Positions 17,847 through 26,123 of a stretch of DNA of 64,000 bases are shown in pieces. Made by a program: the position numbers and the translations under genes. Origin of the DNA: Hyphococcus sp. (GTDB lineage: Bacteria; Pseudomonadota; Alphaproteobacteria; Caulobacterales; Parvularculaceae). The stretch's first letter is position 1, and the number at the start of each line of letters is the position of its first letter. The notes beneath the pieces are model-generated. The model was not told the origin of the DNA and did not search any database. It saw only the letters and a list, made by a program, of their open reading frames with translations. The stretch covers positions 744,001-808,000 of the forward strand of contig JAJFGB010000009.1 in NCBI GenBank assembly GCA_021776335.1. Direction: 5' to 3'.

Positions 17847-19217
17847 TTATTGGGCGCCGAGTGTCGCAACAAACGCATTCAGCCCGAAACCAAATTTCGC
17901 ATCAAGACCGAGAAGCAATGTTACAAAGACGATGATTGGCGCTACATATCTGACCATCATTCGCCAAAAGCGAAAGACGCCATCACCTGCGTTTTGTAAT
18001 TCACCCCGCATAATGACACGCGGTACGATCCATCCGGCGAAGACAGCAACCAGAAGGGCGCCAAGTGGTAATATCACGCTGCCCGAAACAAAATCGAGGG
18101 CAGGTCCTGCGGTTGGTTTGATAATCGTGAAGGCGCCAATCGCCCATGCGACAACGCCGAAAACAACAGCAGATGTAACTTTTCCTAATTTCAGTTGTTC
18201 CTCGCCGACGAGCGATGCGGCAAGCAACATCGCGATTGACGACGTGAGGGCTGCAACAAAAGCGAGGAGGAAGAACAATCCACCAATGATGGAACCTGCA
18301 GGCATGCCAGCGAACACTGTGGGCAGTGCGTTGAAAATAAGGCCCATACCCGCGGCTGGATCAAGGCCGTTGGCGAAGACGATGGGAAATATCATCAGAC
18401 CAGCGACGATTGCGACAAGCGTATCTGCGCCGGCGACAATGCCGCCCGAGCTTGCAATGTTTTCTTTTTTGTCGAGGAACGATCCATAGGTGATCATCAG
18501 GGACATGCCGACGCCGATGGAAAAGAATGCCTGGCCGAGCGCGGCGAGCACAACAACCGGCGTCAGTTCAGAAAACCGGGGTGCAAACAAATAAGTCAGG
18601 GTCTGACCCGATGCGCCGGTGGTGAGCGCATAGATGCTGACACCGGTGAGCATGACAAAGAACATTGGCATCAGGATGGTCACCACGCGCTCAATCCCGC
18701 CGGTGAGCCCCCGGGAGACGATCCAAATCGTGGCGCTCATAAACAAGGTGTGCCACAGGATAGCGTGTGTAGAGCCCGCATAAAGTGACGGCGCAGCCTT
18801 GACGGCTGCGGACTGGTTAGCGAACTCACCCATGAAAGACATCAAGGAGTAAGCCATGACCTGGCCAGCAACGACGCTGTAGGTCGCGAGGATTAAATAG
18901 GCGGCGATGACGCCCACAAGGCCGACAATTCCCCAGCCGGATGTTTTCCCTGCATCAGTTGCCAGGCGTGAGGTCGATCCGACCGCGGATAATCCTTTGT
19001 GGCGGCCAATAGCGATTTCACCGACCAAAATCGGATAGGCGACCACGATGACCGCAAGCAGGTAGACAAAAACAAATGCTGAACCGCCATTTTGTCCGGT
19101 CTGAAAAGGAAATCGCCAAAGATTGCCCAATCCGACGGCGGAGCCAATCGCCGCCATCAAAAACGCGAATCGTGACGACCATTGCGGGTTTGAAGTGCTT
19201 GTTGGTGGAGATGCCAT
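17847..19217 (-). CDS. Sodium-dependent NSS-family transporter (copy 2)
   Basis: A 456-residue paralogue of the downstream transporter, upstream in the same transcription unit. It carries WSSRFAFLMAAIGSAVGLG, then NLWRFPFQTGQNGGSAF, and the ALTSSIAMLL segment of helix 8, with about eleven predicted helices. The frame is open 47 codons further upstream, but ATG 19217 is the start: GAGGGAAAA lies about nine bases before it and the conserved N-terminus begins a few residues later. The two copies match closely along their whole length, for example in the FSELTPxVVLAALGQAFFS region. A 16-base inverted repeat (19285-19300) sits in its upstream region. Confidence 0.9.
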   Translation of the reverse strand: MASPPTSTSNPQWSSRFAFLMAAIGSAVGLGNLWRFPFQTGQNGGSAFVFVYLLAVIVVAYPILVGEIAIGRHKGLSAVGSTSRLATDAGKTSGWGIVGLVGVIAAYLILATYSVVAGQVMAYSLMSFMGEFANQSAAVKAAPSLYAGSTHAILWHTLFMSATIWIVSRGLTGGIERVVTILMPMFFVMLTGVSIYALTTGASGQTLTYLFAPRFSELTPVVVLAALGQAFFSIGVGMSLMITYGSFLDKKENIASSGGIVAGADTLVAIVAGLMIFPIVFANGLDPAAGMGLIFNALPTVFAGMPAGSIIGGLFFLLAFVAALTSSIAMLLAASLVGEEQLKLGKVTSAVVFGVVAWAIGAFTIIKPTAGPALDFVSGSVILPLGALLVAVFAGWIVPRVIMRGELQNAGDGVFRFWRMMVRYVAPIIVFVTLLLGLDAKFGFGLNAFVATLGAQ

Positions 19218-19284
19218 GGACTTTTCCCTCAATATGTCAGCGCAACGCTTTTTTTTCGGCAAATAAGCTGTGCGTCGGCATTCA

Positions 19285-19300
19285 AAGTCAATGTTGACTT
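19285..19300. promoter_or_regulatory. Palindrome in the divergent promoter region (possible operator)
   Basis: AAGTCAA and TTGACTT, perfect seven-base arms with a two-base centre, in the 166 bases between the NSS transporter gene (minus) and a small membrane-protein gene (plus). A symmetric site of this size upstream of an amino-acid-type transporter suits a dimeric regulator such as an AsnC/Lrp or GntR protein. No regulator gene is adjacent, so the assignment is inference. Confidence 0.4.
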
Positions 19301-19383
19301 CGATAGCAGTTGTGTTGCGCTGCAATGAGGGGCTGAAACTCCCGCAAAACTTTGCCATAAAGGGCGATCAAAAAGAGAGATTT

Positions 19384-19794
19384 ATGCTTCGCTCCCTGCT
19401 CGCTGTTCTTGCTGCTACGCTTATTGGGCTTACGACATCAAAATTTGTCGAAGGGGCGGGCCAGACATTGCTGTCGGCGCCGCCTCAAATCGACAGCGAT
19501 ATGATAGCAACGCCTGCTGGTTATGGTGTCATTTTGGTGATCAGCTGGGCTGCCGGCGCCTTTGCCGCTGCACTTTGCGCATTGCTGATCGGCCGTCGTT
19601 GGGCGCCCCTCGGCGGGCTTGCAGCGTCAACTGTTTTCCTGTCCGCGTTTATCGCGCTCTTGTCATCGCCGTTAAGTTGGGTGTTGTGGCCTTTGTCAGC
19701 ATTGGCGACGGCAGGCGGTGGCTACGGGGCGATCCGGCTATTGCGGGCGACAGCCGCATATCCTGAAAAAAACCCAAAGCGAGTAATTTTTTGA
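19384..19794 (+). CDS. Small membrane protein of unknown function
   Basis: A 136-residue membrane protein. ATG 19384, with AAAGAGAGA seven bases upstream, is preferred over the longer open frame. It has an N-terminal hydrophobic segment (LLAVLAATLIGLTT) and three further spans (ILVISWAAGAFAAALCALLIG, AASTVFLSAFIALLSS, LWPLSALATAGGGYGAI), with a short basic tail. No family is recognised. Its stop codon overlaps the TTG start of the NUDIX gene (TTGA), so the two are translationally coupled. Confidence 0.6.
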   Translation: MLRSLLAVLAATLIGLTTSKFVEGAGQTLLSAPPQIDSDMIATPAGYGVILVISWAAGAFAAALCALLIGRRWAPLGGLAASTVFLSAFIALLSSPLSWVLWPLSALATAGGGYGAIRLLRATAAYPEKNPKRVIF

Positions 19795-20579
19795 GCGTTG
19801 ATAAAGCAATCCCCGCAGCCACGATCCTGCTTTTGCGCGATGAGCCTGCGTTTGAAGTTCTGATGATAGAACGCCATGCCGACATAAAGTTTGCGGGCGG
19901 CGCCATGGTGTTCCCGGGCGGCAAGATCGATGACCATGACGCCGCGCCGGCCTGGGCGGAACATTGCAGCGGGCTTGGCGGGTACGATCCGGCCGAGCAT
20001 GCGCCGCGCATTGCTGCGATTAGAGAAGCCTTTGAGGAAACAGGTATTATGCTTGCGCGCGATGCCGCCGGCGCGATGATTGACGATCGCTGCACACAAG
20101 CGCTGGATCATTGGCGTGGTGTTGTGGAGAATGATGCATCGAAGTTTCTTGCGCTCGTTCAAGCTGAAAATATGCGCCTAGCCTGCGATGCTTTGCGCCT
20201 TTTCGCTCGCTGGCAGCCGCCGAAAGAGGCGCGCCACCAGCGTTACCATACCTGGTTTTTTGCCGCCAAAACGCCAGTCGGACAACTCGCGCGTGAAGAT
20301 GGCAATGAGGCAACAGAGGTGTTGTGGACGACCCCGCAAGATGTTCTCGATGCGCGCAATCGTGGTGAGCGCAAGATGATTTTCCCGACCACGCGCAATG
20401 TCGAACTTCTCAACGTCAGTCGTAATGCCGAAGAGGTGTTAGATTTTGCCTCGCGGCGTATTATAGAGTCTGTTGAACCAAAGATTGTTGAGCGCGATGG
20501 CAGGGGTTATGTCACGATTCCGGACCATCTCAGCTATCCGGTCACAGAGGAACCGCTGGAAACGGCGTTTCGAGCTTGA
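19791..20579 (+). CDS. NUDIX hydrolase (NUDT19/CoA-type-like)
   Basis: A 262-residue NUDIX-family pyrophosphohydrolase. The box is split: FPGGKIDDHD supplies the glycine end, then an insertion of some 25 residues (PAWAEHCSGLGGYDPAEH) precedes IREAFEETGI, giving REAFEETG at residues 78-85. This spaced box is seen in the peroxisomal RP2p/NUDT19-like group, whose members cleave CoA or acyl-CoA, but the substrate here is a guess. The C-terminal half is helical, with FARWQPPKEARHQRYHTWFF. The start is TTG 19791, overlapping the preceding stop. It converges on the CPBP gene with four bases between. Confidence 0.8.
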   Translation: MSVDKAIPAATILLLRDEPAFEVLMIERHADIKFAGGAMVFPGGKIDDHDAAPAWAEHCSGLGGYDPAEHAPRIAAIREAFEETGIMLARDAAGAMIDDRCTQALDHWRGVVENDASKFLALVQAENMRLACDALRLFARWQPPKEARHQRYHTWFFAAKTPVGQLAREDGNEATEVLWTTPQDVLDARNRGERKMIFPTTRNVELLNVSRNAEEVLDFASRRIIESVEPKIVERDGRGYVTIPDHLSYPVTEEPLETAFRA

Positions 20580-20583
20580 GGTG

Positions 20584-21195
20584 TTATAAAATGCCTGCGC
20601 GACGCGCATCAGCGATAGCGCGGCGCGTATATTCCAGCGCTACCGCATCATAAACGATATGCGTCGTGATCGGCGCAAGAAGATTGCCGGTGGCGACATA
20701 GACGATGCTGAGATAGACCCCGACACAGCCGGCGATAAAAGCATAAAGCATGGTGCGCATGTGAAGGAGGCCAAAAACAACATTTGACAGGATGATCGCG
20801 ATCATCATTGGAAAAAAATAATGAAGCCAGGTTTGAAAAACCCCGCGAAACAAAAGCTCTTCGCTGATGCCGGCCGCAACCGCCATGAGAAGTATGCGCC
20901 GGGGGGTGAAAACAAAGCCAAGCGAAGCGAAAAACTCAATCTGGTCGTTCCTGAATGTTGAAACTGAAGGGGCATCGCTGTTAGCGAACCACCAGAGAAA
21001 AACCACAAGCGGCAATGTCGCTATGACGCCAATCAAAAAGTCATTCGGGTTAAGTGTGAATTGCGGCGCCAAGGGGGTGTTGAAGGCAAGACTTAGCCCG
21101 AACGCAGCGACACTGATTAATATTGTGCCGGCGAGGACCGCTACGAATGTATTGTTTTCGGTTGGGTCGTGATCGGCGTCATTATTTTCTGACAT
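20584..21195 (-). CDS. CPBP-family intramembrane metalloprotease
   Basis: A 203-residue integral membrane protein of the CPBP/CAAX (Abi) family. The first motif is ISEELLFRGVF, with Glu112, Glu113 and Arg117, and the second conserved His is in VVFGLLHMRTM (His145). His125 in TWLHYFF is also suitably placed. About six hydrophobic helices are visible. Members cleave prenylated or other membrane peptides, or act in bacteriocin immunity; nothing nearby indicates a peptide substrate. The 3' neighbour on the other strand is the NUDIX gene, and the HerA-like ATPase gene lies ten bases upstream on the same strand, so the two may form an operon. Confidence 0.85.
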   Translation of the reverse strand: MSENNDADHDPTENNTFVAVLAGTILISVAAFGLSLAFNTPLAPQFTLNPNDFLIGVIATLPLVVFLWWFANSDAPSVSTFRNDQIEFFASLGFVFTPRRILLMAVAAGISEELLFRGVFQTWLHYFFPMMIAIILSNVVFGLLHMRTMLYAFIAGCVGVYLSIVYVATGNLLAPITTHIVYDAVALEYTRRAIADARRAGIL

Positions 21196-21205
21196 AGCGT
21201 GCCGC

Positions 21206-22702
21206 CTATCGGCGCTTCAAACTGCCAAGCACACCACGCACAAGCTCGCGTGCGAGCGTGCGGGCTGCCGTTTTAAACGCGGCTTCGCTGACGGTCTGCC
21301 GGTTCGACCGCCGCCGGGCTGGTGCGCGGCGGCGCGTCTTTGGTCTGGACTGCCGCCTGCCGCGTTCTTTCCGCTCTTCTCGTTCTTCGCGCTCGCGCGC
21401 CTTTTCTTCAGCCTCTGCGTTCCTCTCGGCGCGCTCCGCCAATATTTCATAGGCGGACTCGCGATCAACCGTCTCGTCATATTTATCCGCCATGTCCGAA
21501 TATCGCAGCACATGTTTGCGCTCAGCTTTGGTGATGGAGCCTATGCGTGAGGATGGCGGGCGAATGAGCGTGCGCTGGACAATGCCGGGCGCCCCCTTGG
21601 TGACCAGCGTCGAGACCAGCGCTTCGCCAATCCCGAGCTCTTTAATCACATCGACGGTTTTAAATTTGGGATTGGGACGGAAAGTTTCCGCCGCCGCTCT
21701 GACGACCTTTTGCTCCCGCGGCGTGAACGCGCGGAGCGCGTGTTGAACGCGATTGCCAAGCTGGCTTGAAACTGAATCAGGTACGTCAAGCGGGTTTTGC
21801 GACACAAAAAAAACGCCGACGCCTTTTGACCGAATGAGCCGCACCACTTGTTCAACTTTTTTCAGCAACGCCTTTGGCGTATCGCTGAACAAAAGATGGG
21901 CTTCGTCGAAAAAAAAGACCAGCTTGGGTTTTTCCGGATCGCCTATCTCCGGCAGCTCTTCGAAAAGTTCCGCCAGCAGCCACAAAAGGAAGGTCGCGTA
22001 GAGTTTCGGGGTTTGCATCAGCTTGTCGGCAGCGAGGATATTGATAATACCAGCGCCGTCTTCGGTGGTGCGCAGGAAGTCATTGAGATCAAGCGCGGGC
22101 TCGCCGAAGAAAAGATCGCCGCCCTGTTCTTCCAGCGCCAGGAGCCGGCGCTGGATGGCCCCAACGGACGCCTTCGAAACAAGGCCATATTCTGCCGACA
22201 GCTCTTTTGAGCGCTCAGCGACCTCAACCAGCAAGGCGCGAAGATCTTTGAGGTCAAGAAGCGCCAGCTTCTCATCGTCTGCAACACGAAATGCAAGCGT
22301 AAGAATGCCTTCCTGCGTGTCATTGAGGCCTAGCAGCCGCGCGAGCAGAAGTGGGCCCATTTCAGTCACTGTGGCGCGGATCGGATGGCCCTGATCGCCA
22401 AAAAGATCCCAGAAGCACACCGGACATTCCGACGGCGCATAGGGATCGAGACCGATCGTTGCAGCGCGTTTTTCGAGAAAGTCTTTCATCTCTACCGGCT
22501 GCGAGAGGCCAGCGAGATCGCCTTTAACGTCAGCGACAAAAACCGGAACACCTGCTTTCGAAAGTCCTTCGGCGACAATTTGCAGCGTCACCGTTTTTCC
22601 GGTGCCCGTGGCGCCGGCGATCAGGCCGTGGCGGTTTGCGTATTTCAAATTGAGATATTCGGGGGTTTCGCTTTTTCCGAGAAAAACGCTGTTTTCCGTC
22701 AT
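21206..22702 (-). CDS. HerA/YjgR-like P-loop ATPase (DUF853 type)
   Basis: A 498-residue cytoplasmic ATPase. Walker A is GATGTGKT (residues 30-37), followed by VFVADVKGDLAGLSQP, and Walker B is KLVFFFDEAHLLFSD. GVFFVSQNPLDVPDSVSSQLGNRVQHALRAFTPREQ is the typical sensor region of the family. The pattern matches E. coli YjgR, a HerA/FtsK-superfamily protein of unsettled role. The C-terminal 100 residues are a highly charged helix of Glu/Arg (EKAREREEREERKERGRR) followed by an Arg-rich stretch, likely nucleic-acid binding or coiled-coil. AGGAG lies five bases before the ATG. Confidence 0.9.
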   Translation of the reverse strand: MTENSVFLGKSETPEYLNLKYANRHGLIAGATGTGKTVTLQIVAEGLSKAGVPVFVADVKGDLAGLSQPVEMKDFLEKRAATIGLDPYAPSECPVCFWDLFGDQGHPIRATVTEMGPLLLARLLGLNDTQEGILTLAFRVADDEKLALLDLKDLRALLVEVAERSKELSAEYGLVSKASVGAIQRRLLALEEQGGDLFFGEPALDLNDFLRTTEDGAGIINILAADKLMQTPKLYATFLLWLLAELFEELPEIGDPEKPKLVFFFDEAHLLFSDTPKALLKKVEQVVRLIRSKGVGVFFVSQNPLDVPDSVSSQLGNRVQHALRAFTPREQKVVRAAAETFRPNPKFKTVDVIKELGIGEALVSTLVTKGAPGIVQRTLIRPPSSRIGSITKAERKHVLRYSDMADKYDETVDRESAYEILAERAERNAEAEEKAREREEREERKERGRRQSRPKTRRRAPARRRSNRQTVSEAAFKTAARTLARELVRGVLGSLKRR

Positions 22703-22973
22703 GTGGTCTCCTGGCGGTCAAATCTCGATTTCATATGAACCGTTTACCGCGTTTAAGCGGGCCGGTCTGCCGCTGCAAGCGTTAAGGGCTGGATTTTGCT
22801 GCAAAATTCCCAATGTGAGATGCAAACCCAGATCGCTGGAGGATTTACCCATTCCCTATTAACAGGTAGAGGTCGGAGCGGCGCATATGGCCGGATATGG
22901 CGCGGGGAGTGCATAGACGGCGCACGCGGCACATTTTTTGTGACGTAACAGGTAAAAACGGAAGGGGTTTACC

Positions 22974-23351
22974 ATGCTTAGGATCCTATTGGTTATCGGG
23001 GCGGCCTTGGCTGTGATATTCGGGCTCACGACACTCACCAAAATTAACGGCGCTGACGACGCCGCAGTTGTTGAGACGGCAACTGACGATGCTGGAGATG
23101 CAGTTGACGGGGCAGCCGATGTTGCTGCCGACGCAACTCATGAAGCCGGCGACGTTGCAGCTGACGCGGTCGACGGGGCCGCTGACGCAGTCGAAGGGGC
23201 GGCTGACGCTGCTGCGGAGGGCGCTGTTGATGCAGTCGATGCGGCCGGCGCTGCACTTGATGACGCCGCTGCTGATGTAACGGAAGCTGTTGAGGAAGTG
23301 GTTGAAGAGGGTGAAGAAGCCGCTAGCGGCGAAGATCCCAGCGAACAATAA
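22974..23351 (+). CDS. Ala/Asp/Glu-rich anchored protein, LEA-like
   Basis: A 125-residue protein. Residues 1-20 (RILLVIGAALAVIFGLT) form one membrane anchor or uncleaved signal. All that follows is an acidic low-complexity sequence of short Ala/Asp/Val units such as AADAVDGAADAVEGAADAA, with almost no aromatic or basic residues and a Glu-rich end. This looks like a long amphipathic or disordered helical tail in the periplasm, similar in composition to LEA or YtxH-type proteins, although no domain is certain. AAGGGG precedes the ATG and a strong terminator follows, so it is its own transcription unit. Confidence 0.65.
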   Translation: MLRILLVIGAALAVIFGLTTLTKINGADDAAVVETATDDAGDAVDGAADVAADATHEAGDVAADAVDGAADAVEGAADAAAEGAVDAVDAAGAALDDAAADVTEAVEEVVEEGEEAASGEDPSEQ

Positions 23352-23388
23352 TTCACTGCGCCAGAAGATCGGCGCGGCAAAAAATCAA

Positions 23389-23426
23389 AACGCCGCTTTC
23401 CTGGAAGGGAGAGCGGCGTTTTTTTT
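23389..23426 (+). terminator. Rho-independent terminator
   Basis: A perfect nine-base stem (AACGCCGCT pairing with AGCGGCGTT) with a 14-base loop, followed by a run of eight T. It lies 38 bases after the Ala/Asp-rich protein's stop and ends where the CtrA-type box of the next gene begins. Confidence 0.9.
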
Positions 23427-23443
23427 AACGCGGTGTTAACCAA
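23425..23443 (+). promoter_or_regulatory. CtrA-type binding site
   Basis: TTAA, exactly seven bases, then TTAACCAA. This is a perfect match to the alphaproteobacterial CtrA consensus TTAA-N7-TTAAC. It lies about 85 bases before the HPt gene start and overlaps the end of the T-run of the upstream terminator, so it is well placed in the HPt promoter. Binding is inferred from the consensus only. Confidence 0.65.
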
Positions 23444-23526
23444 GACTGATAAAATTTTAAGAAATTTGCAGCTAATAACGGCTAAAAAGCCCTCATAAGA
23501 GGACGGCAGCAATAGCGGTGAGACGC

Positions 23527-23877
23527 ATGACGCAGACGAACGCTTTGATCGATTGGGATCATCTGGAAAAATATGTGGTTGGCGATGACGCGCTGCGTGA
23601 CGAAATCTTGACGATTTTTGTCGAGCAGGCGAACAAGTTGCTTGCGCAATTCGATGCTGCCCAGACGGACGAGGGGTGGAAAACAACCGCCCATACGTTG
23701 AAGGGCGCTTCACGCGGCGTCGGCGCCTGGGACCTAGGTATGCTCTGCGAGGAAGCCGAGGACATGATCGGCACTATACCGGGAAAACGTGAATCACGGT
23801 CCGCATTGCTTATTTCAATCCGGCAGAAGCTCAACGAGACGGTCAATGAGGCGATACAACTGCGCGACTGCGCTTAA
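23527..23877 (+). CDS. Histidine phosphotransfer (HPt) protein
   Basis: A 116-residue stand-alone HPt protein that would pass phosphoryl groups between response regulators or hybrid kinases. The phosphorylated His is in AHTLKGASRGVGA (His56, with Lys59 and Gly60), the classical HxLKG motif within a four-helix bundle. There is no kinase or receiver domain and no membrane segment. ATG 23527 is chosen over GTG 23518. The CtrA-type box upstream suggests cell-cycle-linked expression. It is convergent with the CoxE-like gene. The partner proteins are unknown. Confidence 0.85.
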   Translation: MTQTNALIDWDHLEKYVVGDDALRDEILTIFVEQANKLLAQFDAAQTDEGWKTTAHTLKGASRGVGAWDLGMLCEEAEDMIGTIPGKRESRSALLISIRQKLNETVNEAIQLRDCA

Positions 23878-23900
23878 GGCGCGGGCCAATTTACCAGACT

Positions 23901-25076
23901 CTAGCGCTTCAACTCGGCCATCGCGCTCTCGATCCCCGAAACCGACAGTGGAAACATTCGATCGCCGATGATTTCGCGGATCAGCTGTGTTGACGGCACA
24001 TAGTCCCAGCTGTCGCGCCGTACAGGATTAAGCCATACGACGCTTTCATAGATATCGGTCAGGCGTTTGAGCCAAAGCGCGCCGGGTTCTTCGTTGAAAT
24101 ATTCGACCGATCCGCCGGGTACAGTGACTTCGTAGGGCGACATGGAGGCGTCTCCGACAAAGATCACTTTGTAGTCATGAGGATATTTGTGCATGACATC
24201 CCAGGTCGGAATTTTCTCAGTCCATCGACGGCGATTATCCTTCCAGACATAATCGTAAAGACAGTTATGGAAGTAAAAATACTCCATATGCTTGAATTCG
24301 GATCGCGCCGCGGAAAACAACTCCTCACAAAGACGGATAAACGGATCCATTGATCCGCCAGCGTCGAAAAACAACAACACTTTGATCGTATTACGCCGTT
24401 CAGGGCGCATTTTGATGTCGAGATAACCTGCCCGCGCGGTTGCGTCGATGGTGCTGTCGAGGTCAAATTCGTCCGGCGCACCCTGGCGGGCAAACCGGCG
24501 CAGGCGCCGCAAGGCAACTTTGATGTTTCGCGTGCCTAATTCGACCTGATCGTCGAGATTTTTATAGTCGCGTTTTTCCCAGACTTTGACGGCGCGGCCC
24601 TGACGTTTGCCTTGATTGCCAATCCGTACGCCTTCGGGATTATAACCGCCCGACCCATAGGGCGATGTGCCGCCGGTGCCAATCCATTTGCTGCCGCCTT
24701 GATGGCGTTTTTCCTGTTCTTCCAACCGCTTTTGTAGCGTCTCCATCAATTTATCCCAGCCGCCAAGCGCTTCAATCTCGCGTTTTTCTTCGTCGGTGAA
24801 GTAACGCTCGGTCATCAGCTTTAGCCACTCATCTGGAATTTCTGCAGTGACGCCTTCGGTCGTGTTTTCAATACCTTTAAAGACATGGGCGAAGACGCGA
24901 TCGAACTTGTCGAGGTTGCGTTCGTCTTTCACCAGGGCCGACCGCGAGAGATAATAAAAATCCTCGACCTTGCGACCCGCGAGGTCGGCTTCCATCGCTT
25001 CCATCAAAGTTAGATATTCACGTAAGGAAACGGGAAGGCCTGCTGATTTCAGCTCGTGAAAGAATTTTGTAAACAT
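23901..25076 (-). CDS. CoxE-like vWA-domain protein
   Basis: A 391-residue cytoplasmic protein. The N-terminal half has LPVSLREYLTLMEAME, as in CoxE-like proteins that work with MoxR-type AAA ATPases, followed by a charged linker (KRLEEQEKRHQGG) and a Gly-rich patch. The C-terminal half is a vWA domain with a partly altered metal site, FFDAGGSMDPF (DxGxS, instead of DxSxS), and VIFVGDASMSPYEV further on. The N-terminal protein size and the region NLDDQVELGTRNIKVALRRLRRFAR agree with a conserved proteobacterial family usually encoded beside a MoxR ATPase. No MoxR gene is in the window. The function is likely chaperone-type but not proven. Confidence 0.75.
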   Translation of the reverse strand: MFTKFFHELKSAGLPVSLREYLTLMEAMEADLAGRKVEDFYYLSRSALVKDERNLDKFDRVFAHVFKGIENTTEGVTAEIPDEWLKLMTERYFTDEEKREIEALGGWDKLMETLQKRLEEQEKRHQGGSKWIGTGGTSPYGSGGYNPEGVRIGNQGKRQGRAVKVWEKRDYKNLDDQVELGTRNIKVALRRLRRFARQGAPDEFDLDSTIDATARAGYLDIKMRPERRNTIKVLLFFDAGGSMDPFIRLCEELFSAARSEFKHMEYFYFHNCLYDYVWKDNRRRWTEKIPTWDVMHKYPHDYKVIFVGDASMSPYEVTVPGGSVEYFNEEPGALWLKRLTDIYESVVWLNPVRRDSWDYVPSTQLIREIIGDRMFPLSVSGIESAMAELKR

Positions 25077-25456
25077 GGCGCTATTTTAGCCTTTGTTGTG
25101 CGAACCGAAAGGGCGCAGTGCAGTGGATGGAGTTTCAAAGCGAGGCGGCCAGATGGCGACGCACGCACAGAATAGAAACGCTAGCGTTCAATTTTTGCGC
25201 AACAACCAAGCGATGTGTTTGCAAGCGGTACAACCGAGAGCCGAAAGATATCCAGTGCGGTTAGATGTGAAATACGATGAAACCCAGCAACGGATTAATG
25301 TTCGTCCAGGCTCAGGCTAGTTGCGATTGCGTCTCAATAAAATAATAGCTTGGTCAACGCAATGTCGCAGTAGTTACAATCCGCTGGCGAGCTTTGGGTT
25401 TACCCTTGTCGTTCAAACAGTTATCTTGCGGTCCGTTCGTAATAGGTTTGGCGACG
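25077..25456. other. Intergenic region, no gene seen
   Basis: About 380 bases between the CoxE-like gene (minus) and the small membrane protein (plus). A 75-codon frame at 25093-25320 has no recognisable domain, no good ribosome binding site and atypical composition, so it is not called. The region probably holds both divergent promoters. Confidence 0.5.
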
Positions 25457-25744
25457 ATGAAAAAAATTCTAGTGTTGATGACGGCGTTCGCCGTTATGGC
25501 GATTGAACCCGCTTTTGCCTATACGGGCCCCGGGCTCGGCGCGGGCGCCATTGCCCTTGTAGTTGGTTTTTTCTCATCGATTTTCATCGCGCTGTTTGCG
25601 GTGATTTGGTATCCGGTGAAACGGTTATTGAAAAAGCGCAGGAAATCGGCCGGTGAGGGCGCCGCGATCAAATCGGGCAATGACGAGGCTTCTTTGAACG
25701 TGGCTAAACCGGACGGCGACGTCGCTGGAAAAACCGCCGAATGA
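25457..25744 (+). CDS. Small exported/membrane protein (YTGPGLGAG type)
   Basis: A 95-residue protein starting at ATG 25457. It has a signal peptide (KKILVLMTAFAVMAIEPAFA) followed at once by YTGPGLGAGAIALVVGFFSS, then a transmembrane helix into IWYPVKRLLKKRRK and a polar acidic tail. A signal peptide followed by a Y-x-GPG-x-G motif and one helix is a pattern I recognise from small bacterial proteins found next to sulfotransferase or phosphatase-type genes. Their role is unknown to me. It is the first gene of a three-gene plus-strand row ending in a sulfotransferase. Confidence 0.6.
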   Translation: MKKILVLMTAFAVMAIEPAFAYTGPGLGAGAIALVVGFFSSIFIALFAVIWYPVKRLLKKRRKSAGEGAAIKSGNDEASLNVAKPDGDVAGKTAE

Positions 25745-25754
25745 ATTTGTAATA

Positions 25755-26123
25755 ATGGCTTTTGCCCTTTTGATCATTTCAACATTTATCGTCGCTGAAT
25801 TGTTCATTCGTTTGCCCATTATCGGCACGGTGCGACGGTCATCGGACATTGCAACGAAGTCAGCGACATTGATCCGCGCCCCAAAAATATCCGATCATTG
25901 GAAAGAACGCGCTTTGCCGGCCTATGCAGGTGCGCTGTTTATGCAGACATTGCGCCTTGGCGCTATGATTGCGCTTGCTCTTTCACCGGTCATTGCAGCC
26001 TTGGCGGTCTCATCGTTGTTTGATGCGCCGCTGATGAGCCTTCTTGTTTCAATTCCGGGTATAGCGCTCAGCGTCGCCGCCGCCGGTATTTATGCATTTG
26101 TGAGACTGCGTTTTGTCTCCTGA
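25755..26123 (+). CDS. Membrane protein of unknown function
   Basis: A 122-residue protein with an N-terminal hydrophobic helix (FALLIISTFIVAELFI), a basic loop (IRAPKISDHWKERALP), and then two long hydrophobic segments. The loop motif KISDHWKERALPAYAG may face the cytoplasm. The gene begins ten bases after the preceding one and its end overlaps the sulfotransferase start by eleven bases, so all three are probably one operon. No family is recognised. Confidence 0.6.
   Translation: MAFALLIISTFIVAELFIRLPIIGTVRRSSDIATKSATLIRAPKISDHWKERALPAYAGALFMQTLRLGAMIALALSPVIAALAVSSLFDAPLMSLLVSIPGIALSVAAAGIYAFVRLRFVS

Noticed and set aside
17812-18489. 225-codon frame antisense to the second NSS transporter
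   Set aside because: It mirrors a well-supported membrane protein and has a composition typical of an antisense frame.
20584-22702. CPBP protease plus HerA-like ATPase considered as a defence island
   Set aside because: The ATPase matches the widespread YjgR type, no nuclease (such as Sir2 or NurA) is beside it, and the surroundings are ordinary housekeeping genes.
23986-25076. CoxE-like gene considered as part of a toxin or phage-defence pair
   Set aside because: Its neighbours are an HPt protein and intergenic sequence; no MoxR, nuclease or toxin gene is adjacent.
25093-25320. 75-codon plus-strand frame
   Set aside because: No domain, no clear initiation site, and lies in the promoter region of the next gene.
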